64,000 bases of DNA, taken from NCBI GenBank assembly GCA_015057005.1, contig SVFF01000012.1:1-64000 (forward strand), given 5' to 3'. The DNA is from Lachnospiraceae bacterium (GTDB taxonomy: Bacteria > Bacillota > Clostridia > Lachnospirales > Lachnospiraceae). Below are positions 59,172 through 64,000 of this stretch, in pieces. Positions within the stretch are counted from its first letter, which is position 1. The number at the start of each line of letters is the position of its first letter. The notes below the pieces were generated by a model. It was not told the DNA's origin. It saw nothing but the letters and a program-made list of their open reading frames with translations, and did no database searches. The translations under genes were made by a program, and so were the position numbers.

Positions 59172-60329
59172 ATGCCATTTAAGATTATACGAAATGACAT
59201 CACCAAAATGCAGGTGGATGCAATTGTAAATACGGCTAACCGGGAGCCGGTCTATTCCACGGGCACAGATGCGGCAGTGTACGAGGCAGCAGGAGCGGAG
59301 GCACTTCTGGCAGCCCGCAGGGAGATTGGTTTCCTGCAGGAGGGCGAGGCTGCGATTACGCCGGGCTTTAATCTGCCGGCCCGGTATATTATTCACGCGG
59401 TAAGCCCCTGCTACATAGACGGCAGCTGCGGGGAGGCAGAGAAGCTGCGCTCATGCTATCAGCGAAGCCTGGAACTTGCATTACAGTACCGCTGTACGAG
59501 CATCGCGTTCCCCCTGATTGCCACCGGAAACTTTGGTTTTCCCAAGGCGGAGGGGCTGGAGATTGCTCTGAGCGTTATCCACAATTTCCTCATGCAGGAA
59601 GAAATGATGATCTACCTGGTGGTGTTTGATAAGGAGTCGGTGCGCCTGTCCGGGCAGATCTATGACGATATTGAGGCCTTTATCGATGAGCACTATGTAG
59701 CCGAAAAGCAGCGGAGAGAGTATGACCCCCTTGCGTCGCCGCAGTGCGACAGCAGCGCAGATGCGGTGACGCAAGAAAAAGTCGCTGACTGTGTTCAATT
59801 TGCGCCATTAATGGCAGAAAACGCCAGATTTCAGACTTCCGCCACCCCAAAAAAACGGGCTTCCAGGAAAGCTGCAGCGGCTTCTGAGGACTCCCGCCCC
59901 CTCGATGAGGCTCTGCAACTTGCCACAAAGTCCTTAAAACCTGCCTCCAAGCCCCGCACTTTGGACGATCTGATGAACAATGTAGGTGAAACCTTCCAAC
60001 AGATGCTCTTTCGCCTGATCGACGAGAAGGGTAGGGAGGATGTAGAGGTTTACAAAGGTGCCGGCAAAGATAAGAAGCTTTTCTACAAGATCCGCAGCAA
60101 CGTAAACTACCAGCCCACCAAGCACACGGTGTATGCTTTTGCTCTTTCCCTGCGTTTGTCCCTGGACGAAACCAAAGATCTGCTGCAGACCGCAGGATAC
60201 GCCATGTCCGGCAGCAACCGCTTTGACTTAATCATGCGCTACGTGTTTGAGCAGGGCATTTACGACTTGTATAAAATTGACTGCATCCTCTATGATTTCG
60301 GGGAAGAGCATTATTTCAGCTGTGAATAA
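59172..60329 (+). CDS. Macro-domain protein with C-terminal helical domain
   Basis: A 385-aa protein. Residues 1 to about 165 are an Appr-1''-P-processing macro domain (IVNTANREPVYSTGTDAAVYEAAG, PGFNLPARYIIHAVSP, SIAFPLIATGNFGFPKAEG), binding ADP-ribose. A basic, low-complexity linker (about 200-260) leads to a C-terminal helical domain (LDDLMNNVGETFQQMLFRL ... LSLDETKDLLQTAGYAMSGSN) found on related proteins in Lachnospiraceae. It resembles XRE-like helices, but no HTH is clear. Could hydrolyse ADP-ribose adducts or act in a stress/defence role with the neighbouring vWA protein. Confidence 0.75.
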   Translation: MPFKIIRNDITKMQVDAIVNTANREPVYSTGTDAAVYEAAGAEALLAARREIGFLQEGEAAITPGFNLPARYIIHAVSPCYIDGSCGEAEKLRSCYQRSLELALQYRCTSIAFPLIATGNFGFPKAEGLEIALSVIHNFLMQEEMMIYLVVFDKESVRLSGQIYDDIEAFIDEHYVAEKQRREYDPLASPQCDSSADAVTQEKVADCVQFAPLMAENARFQTSATPKKRASRKAAAASEDSRPLDEALQLATKSLKPASKPRTLDDLMNNVGETFQQMLFRLIDEKGREDVEVYKGAGKDKKLFYKIRSNVNYQPTKHTVYAFALSLRLSLDETKDLLQTAGYAMSGSNRFDLIMRYVFEQGIYDLYKIDCILYDFGEEHYFSCE

Positions 60330-60340
60330 GTGCGTTTACA

Positions 60341-60368
60341 AAAAGTCGCTTCCCAGGCGACTTTTTTT
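60341..60368 (+). terminator. Intrinsic terminator after the macro gene
   Basis: A 9-bp stem (60341-60349 with 60357-60365) and a T-run. Confidence 0.8.
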
Positions 60369-60429
60369 GACTTCCTCTGCGGTATAGTAAGTTTGTAAAC
60401 AAAAGACAGACAAAGGGAGGAAGTACATT

Positions 60430-61095
60430 ATGAAGAAAAATTTAACCGAAATCGTTTTTATTCTGGACAGAAGCGGCTCCATGGCGGGCCTGGAAGCCGA
60501 CACCATCGGCGGTTACAATGGTTTGATTGAAAAGCAGAAGAAAGAGCCGGGGGAGGTGTACATCTCCACAGTGCTCTTTGACGACCGGTCGGAGGTACTT
60601 CACGACCGCCAGCCTCTGGACCGGATCAGCCCCATGACGGACAAGGAATACTACGTGCGCGGCTGCACCGCGCTGCTGGATGCCGTAGGCGGCGCCATCC
60701 ACCACATCGGCAATGTCCACAAATATGCCCGGGAAGAAGACCGCCCGGAGAAAACCCTGTTCATCATCACCACCGACGGATACGAAAATGCCAGCCGTAC
60801 ATACACCTACGAAAAAGTAAAAAAGATGATCGAGCGCCAAAAGTCCCGCTACGGCTGGGAATTCCTCTTCCTGGGCGCCAACATCGATGCCGCCGGCGAA
60901 GCCCGGAAATTCGGTATTGACGAAAGCCGTGCCGTCAACTATCACTGCGACAGCCAGGGTACCGAGCTCAACTACCGCGCCCTGAGCAAGGCAGTCAGCA
61001 GCGTCAGAGCCTGTGCGGCGCCGGCTGCCATGAACGATGCGCTGGAAGGCTGGGATGAGGAGATCAGGGAGGATTATAAGCAGAGAAACAAGTAG
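60430..61095 (+). CDS. von Willebrand factor A domain protein
   Basis: A 221-aa cytosolic vWA protein with a complete MIDAS: DRSGSM (DxSxS), the Thr in RGCTALLDAVG, and TTDGYENAS (D). Similar stand-alone vWA proteins (TerY-like) often partner with kinases or phosphatases. Here it follows the macro-domain gene with a separate terminator between, so linkage is only positional. Function unknown. Confidence 0.8.
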   Translation: MKKNLTEIVFILDRSGSMAGLEADTIGGYNGLIEKQKKEPGEVYISTVLFDDRSEVLHDRQPLDRISPMTDKEYYVRGCTALLDAVGGAIHHIGNVHKYAREEDRPEKTLFIITTDGYENASRTYTYEKVKKMIERQKSRYGWEFLFLGANIDAAGEARKFGIDESRAVNYHCDSQGTELNYRALSKAVSSVRACAAPAAMNDALEGWDEEIREDYKQRNK

Positions 61096-61135
61096 TATAT
61101 ATGCACCAAAAAATCGCTGGGCAACAAAATAAATC

Positions 61136-61166
61136 TTGACTCTTACGTTACGTGATAGTATATGCT
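61136..61166 (+). promoter_or_regulatory. MerR-type promoter with 19-bp spacer
   Basis: TTGACT (61136-61141) and TATGCT (61161-61166) have a 19-bp spacer holding ACGTTACGT. This over-long spacer with a palindrome is the hallmark of MerR-activated promoters, so the gene probably autoregulates. Confidence 0.7.
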
Positions 61167-61190
61167 ATGATTACACGGGAGGGAACTATC

Positions 61191-61922
61191 ATGATGACAG
61201 TAAACGATGTAAGCAAATTGACAGGCGTGAGCGTACGCACCCTGCAATACTACGATCAGATCGGCCTTTTGAAACCAACCGGATACACAGAAGCTGGTTA
61301 CCGGCTGTATAACGATACCGCCCTGGAAACCTTGCAGCAGATCCTGTTGTTTCGTGAGCTGGAGTTTCCGCTGAAGGACATTAAAACCATCATGACAGCT
61401 TCCAACTATGATCGGCACAAAGCCCTGGAACAGCAGATCACCCTGCTGACCTTAAAGAAGGAACATCTGGAGAACCTGATTACCTTTGCCCGTGGAATCA
61501 AAACGATAGGAGTGAAGAATATGGATTTTTCTGCATTTGACAAAAGTAAACTAGATGATTACGCCAAACAAGCCAAAGCGCAATGGGGTCACACCGATGC
61601 CTACAAAGAATATGAGGAGAAAAGCAAAGGAAGAACCGCTGTAAAAGAAAATGCCCTCGGCGCCGGTATGATGCAGATCTTTGCAGAATTGGGCCAGATC
61701 CGCACCACCTCTCCCGGTTCCCCGGAAGCCCAGGGGCTGGTGAAAAAACTGCAAAATTATATCACAGAACATTTCTACCATTGCACCAACGAAATCCTGG
61801 CTTCCCTGGGCCAGATGTATGCCTGCGGCGGCGAGTTCACAGAGAACATCGATAAGGCAGGCGGTGAAGGAACCGCACAGTTCGCCGCAGATGCGATCAG
61901 AGAGTATTGCAAGTTGATTTAA
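61191..61922 (+). CDS. MerR-family regulator with TipAS-type domain
   Basis: A 243-aa activator. N-terminal MerR DNA-binding domain (VNDVSKLTGVSVRTLQYYDQIGLLKP) and coiled coil (about 75-115), then a TipAS-like antibiotic-binding domain (about 125-243, WGHTDAYKEYEEKS to the C terminus). TipAS members bind thiopeptides and other drugs. GGGAGGGA precedes the ATG at 61191. The promoter with a 19-bp spacer lies immediately upstream. Confidence 0.85.
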   Translation: MMTVNDVSKLTGVSVRTLQYYDQIGLLKPTGYTEAGYRLYNDTALETLQQILLFRELEFPLKDIKTIMTASNYDRHKALEQQITLLTLKKEHLENLITFARGIKTIGVKNMDFSAFDKSKLDDYAKQAKAQWGHTDAYKEYEEKSKGRTAVKENALGAGMMQIFAELGQIRTTSPGSPEAQGLVKKLQNYITEHFYHCTNEILASLGQMYACGGEFTENIDKAGGEGTAQFAADAIREYCKLI

Positions 61923-61935
61923 GATAATGTATAAT
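61907..61935 (+). promoter_or_regulatory. Promoter of the AGCS symporter, within the MerR gene end
   Basis: TTGCAA (61907-61912) and TATAAT (61930-61935) with a 17-bp spacer. Confidence 0.55.
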
Positions 61936-62011
61936 ATCTTTGTTCTTTTTCGAAATTTGCAGAAAACAATCGAAAAAAGAAACAAAGGGCAAGATTTTCA
62001 GCATGGTTTCT

Positions 62012-62042
62012 GATGGCCGGCGGAAATGCCGGCCTGTATTTT
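62012..62042 (+). terminator. GC-rich hairpin in the symporter leader
   Basis: GGCCGGC pairs with GCCGGCC around 62014-62031, then TGTATTTT, just before AGGAGG. It could terminate the MerR transcript or attenuate the symporter message. Confidence 0.4.
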
Positions 62043-62053
62043 AGGAGGAAACA

Positions 62054-63445
62054 ATGTTAGAAATCATTACATCAATCAACAAAGTGTTGAACGACTTCAT
62101 CTGGGGCGTTCCCGCTATGGTCTGCATTATTGGCGTAGGCCTGTATCTGGCTATCAGAACTGGCTTTTTACAGATCCGCAAATTCGGTTACGCAATGAAA
62201 TGCACCATCGGCCGTATCTTCAAAAAGACAACGGCTGCAGAAGGTGCCCTCACCCCCTTCCAGGCAGTTTGTACTGCTCTGGCAGCTACTGTAGGTACCG
62301 GCAATATCGCCGGCGTGGCAGGCGCTATCGCCATCGGTGGTCCCGGTGCAGTGTTCTGGATGTGGATCTCTGCGCTGCTTGGCATGGGTACCAAATTTGC
62401 GGAAGTTACCCTGGCAGTTCATTTCAGAGAGCGCAATGACAAGGGCGACTATGTGGGCGGTCCCATGTATTACATCAAAAATGGTTTGGGCAGCAAGTGG
62501 ATGTGGCTGGCATATCTCTATGCCTTCTTCGGCGTATGTGCTGTGTTTGGTACCGGTAATGCAACCCAGGTTAATACCATTACTGCCGCTGTAAATACAG
62601 CACTGATCAATTATAAGATGCTGACTCCCGACAGCGTGGCAGGCAGCAACCTGATCATCGGCATTTTTATTGCCATCATCGTGGCACTGATCCTTATCGG
62701 CGGTGTTAAGCGTATCGGTAAAGTTACAGAAAAGCTGGTACCCATGATGGCATTGTTGTACATTGTTCTGGGTCTCGGCCTGATCGTTTTAAAATGCGAT
62801 CAGCTGGGCGTAGTGTTTGCCTCTATTTTCCAGGGCGCCTTCCAGCCTGCTGCTGTTACCGGCGGTATCGTAGGCAGCTTCTTTATCAGCATGCAGAAGG
62901 GTGTTTCCAGAGGTATCTTCTCCAATGAAGCAGGCCTTGGTACCGGTTCTATTGCACACGCATGTGCAGACACCAAAAAGCCCGTTCAGCAGGGTATGTT
63001 TGGCGTATTTGAGGTATTTATGGATACCATTGTAATCTGTACAATGACTGCGTTGGTGATCCTGCTCAGCGGCGTGAATGTTCCCTTTGGACAAGCTGCA
63101 GGTGCAGAACTGACCATCAGCGGCTTTACTTCCGTGTATGGTAACTGGGTGTCCATCTTTACAGCAATCGCTATGTGCTGCTTTGCCTTCTCCACAATCG
63201 TGGGCTGGGGCCTTTACGGTGCCCGCTGTGCAGAATTCCTGCTGGGAAGCAAGATTCTGCTGCCTTTCCACATTGCTTACTCTCTGGTATCCATTGTAGG
63301 TGCAACAGTTGAATTGGGCCTGATCTGGGGCATCAGCGATACCTTCAACGGCTTTATGACCGTGCCCAACCTGATCGCGGTATTCCTGCTGACACCTGTG
63401 GTGCTGAAACTGATCAAAGAGCATTTTGCAAAGGAAAACAACTAA
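62054..63445 (+). CDS. AGCS sodium:alanine/glycine symporter
   Basis: A 463-aa, 11-segment transporter of the AGCS (AlsT/DagA) family. PFQAVCTALAATVGTGNIAGVAGAIAIGGPGAVFWMW is a contiguous family hallmark (binding core, shown here as a short description of residues about 72-110), with GGPMYYIKNG and GIFSNEAGLGTGSIAH also present. Uses sodium to take up alanine or glycine. Strong AGGAGG site. Confidence 0.92.
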   Translation: MLEIITSINKVLNDFIWGVPAMVCIIGVGLYLAIRTGFLQIRKFGYAMKCTIGRIFKKTTAAEGALTPFQAVCTALAATVGTGNIAGVAGAIAIGGPGAVFWMWISALLGMGTKFAEVTLAVHFRERNDKGDYVGGPMYYIKNGLGSKWMWLAYLYAFFGVCAVFGTGNATQVNTITAAVNTALINYKMLTPDSVAGSNLIIGIFIAIIVALILIGGVKRIGKVTEKLVPMMALLYIVLGLGLIVLKCDQLGVVFASIFQGAFQPAAVTGGIVGSFFISMQKGVSRGIFSNEAGLGTGSIAHACADTKKPVQQGMFGVFEVFMDTIVICTMTALVILLSGVNVPFGQAAGAELTISGFTSVYGNWVSIFTAIAMCCFAFSTIVGWGLYGARCAEFLLGSKILLPFHIAYSLVSIVGATVELGLIWGISDTFNGFMTVPNLIAVFLLTPVVLKLIKEHFAKENN

Positions 63446-63465
63446 AGAAATTCACAAATACTAAG

Positions 63466-63508
63466 GCACTGATTTGCAGAGGGATAATCTGTAAATCAGT
63501 GCTTTTTT
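63466..63508 (+). terminator. Intrinsic terminator after the symporter
   Basis: A stem of about 14 bp with one mismatch (63466-63480 with 63488-63502) followed by six T. Confidence 0.85.
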
Positions 63509-63566
63509 ATAACAAATTGTGGTATAATGTAGTTTACATTGTAAGTGAATATAAAGGTGACAGAAA

Positions 63567-64000
63567 ATGAGAATTTACGTAGATGCCGACGCGTGCCCGG
63601 TAGTGCGCATTGTAGAAAAATTAGCCAGGAAATATGAAATACCATGTAGCCTTCTCTGTGACACCAACCATGTGCTTGGCTCAGAGTACAGTGAAGTAGT
63701 GATCGTGGGCGCCGGAAGAGATGCAGTGGATTTTAAATTGATTTCGTTGCTATCAAGAGGAGATATCTGCGTTTCCCAGGATTATGGGGTGGCAGCCATG
63801 ACTCTTGGAAAAGGATGTTATGCCATCCATCAGAGTGGAAAGTGGTATACCAATGAAAATATTGATCAGATGCTGATGGAACGCCATCTTGCAAATAAGG
63901 CAAGAAGAAGTACCAAGAAGCATCATCTGAAAGGGCCGGCGAAAAGAACTCCGGAAGATGATCAGAGATTTGAGGAATCCTTTGAAAAAATGATCCGGAC
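63567..64000 (+). CDS. DUF188 (YaiI/YqxD) protein, second copy, cut by window edge
   Basis: At least 144 codons of an open frame run to the end of the window without a stop. The product (VDADACPVVRIVEKLA, LLCDTNHVLGSEYSEV, SQDYGVAAMTLGKG, HHLKGPAKRTPEDD) is closely similar to the DUF188 protein at 58698, so the two are paralogues. AAAGGTGA lies before the ATG at 63567. TATAAT is at 63523-63528. The last bases of the gene are missing. Confidence 0.8.
   Translation, partial: MRIYVDADACPVVRIVEKLARKYEIPCSLLCDTNHVLGSEYSEVVIVGAGRDAVDFKLISLLSRGDICVSQDYGVAAMTLGKGCYAIHQSGKWYTNENIDQMLMERHLANKARRSTKKHHLKGPAKRTPEDDQRFEESFEKMIR

Overview
The window looks like a stretch of chromosome from an anaerobic gut Firmicute, most likely a member of the Lachnospiraceae. 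This is inferred from AGGAGG-type ribosome sites, TTGACA/TATAAT-type promoters, a paired radical SAM and DUF4130 DNA-metabolism locus, an HPr-like protein without its histidine, oxygen-sensitive class I fumarase, and flavin/iron-sulfur Hdr-type electron transfer. No rRNA, tRNA, CRISPR array, insertion sequence or prophage was recognised. 

Layout. 1-1964: an atypical MraY-like sugar-phosphate transferase and GreA, separated by a large foldback element. 2050-7953: an envelope/glycan block made of a HAD hydrolase fused to a CPBP membrane protease, a GT2 glycosyltransferase, an acyltransferase-3 protein and a large membrane protein. 8031-16221: a visibly A+T-rich accessory stretch, all on the + strand. 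It carries an HTH-MntA antitoxin with a frameshifted HEPN toxin, a YdcF-like protein, a P-loop kinase, a DapB homologue, an M24 peptidase homologue, a nucleoside phosphorylase, a Cthe_2159-type lipoprotein and an XRE regulator. 16392-20689: a uridine-kinase-like protein and a heterodimeric ABC exporter. 20757-21767: AsnA on the minus strand. 21856-27546: a DNA-repair-like block whose promoter carries two LexA-box-like palindromes. 27956-29762: a vitamin B6 kinase and an ECF S component. 30059-31488: two small proteins of unknown role. 31604-42429: a carbohydrate region with TIM-barrel isomerases, an LUD protein, an AraC regulator, GH36 alpha-galactosidase, two MFS paralogues, an SGNH esterase and a PHP protein. 

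42837-57710 is the metabolic core. An LDH-like dehydrogenase and a PanE-like reductase precede a long co-directional run: an LDH-fold malate dehydrogenase (Arg at the specificity position), HdrB, HdrC, HdrA, MvhD/FlxD, two ferredoxin-type subunits, an NAD(P)H/FAD subunit, a soluble FrdB and FrdA, an AAE-family C4-dicarboxylate exchanger, and FumA/FumB. Together these encode the reductive branch oxaloacetate-malate-fumarate-succinate. The most interesting hypothesis is that the Flx-Hdr proteins and FrdAB form a cytosolic, quinone-independent, flavin-based electron-bifurcating fumarate reductase that takes electrons from NADH and also reduces ferredoxin. No membrane anchor subunit is present in the window. 

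57897-64000: GtrA-like, ArsC/Spx-like and two DUF188 proteins, a macro-domain fusion, a von Willebrand A protein, a MerR/TipAS-type regulator with a classic 19-bp-spacer promoter, and an AGCS sodium:amino-acid symporter. The last DUF188 gene runs off the right edge. All functions are assigned by reading translated sequences. No database search was run.
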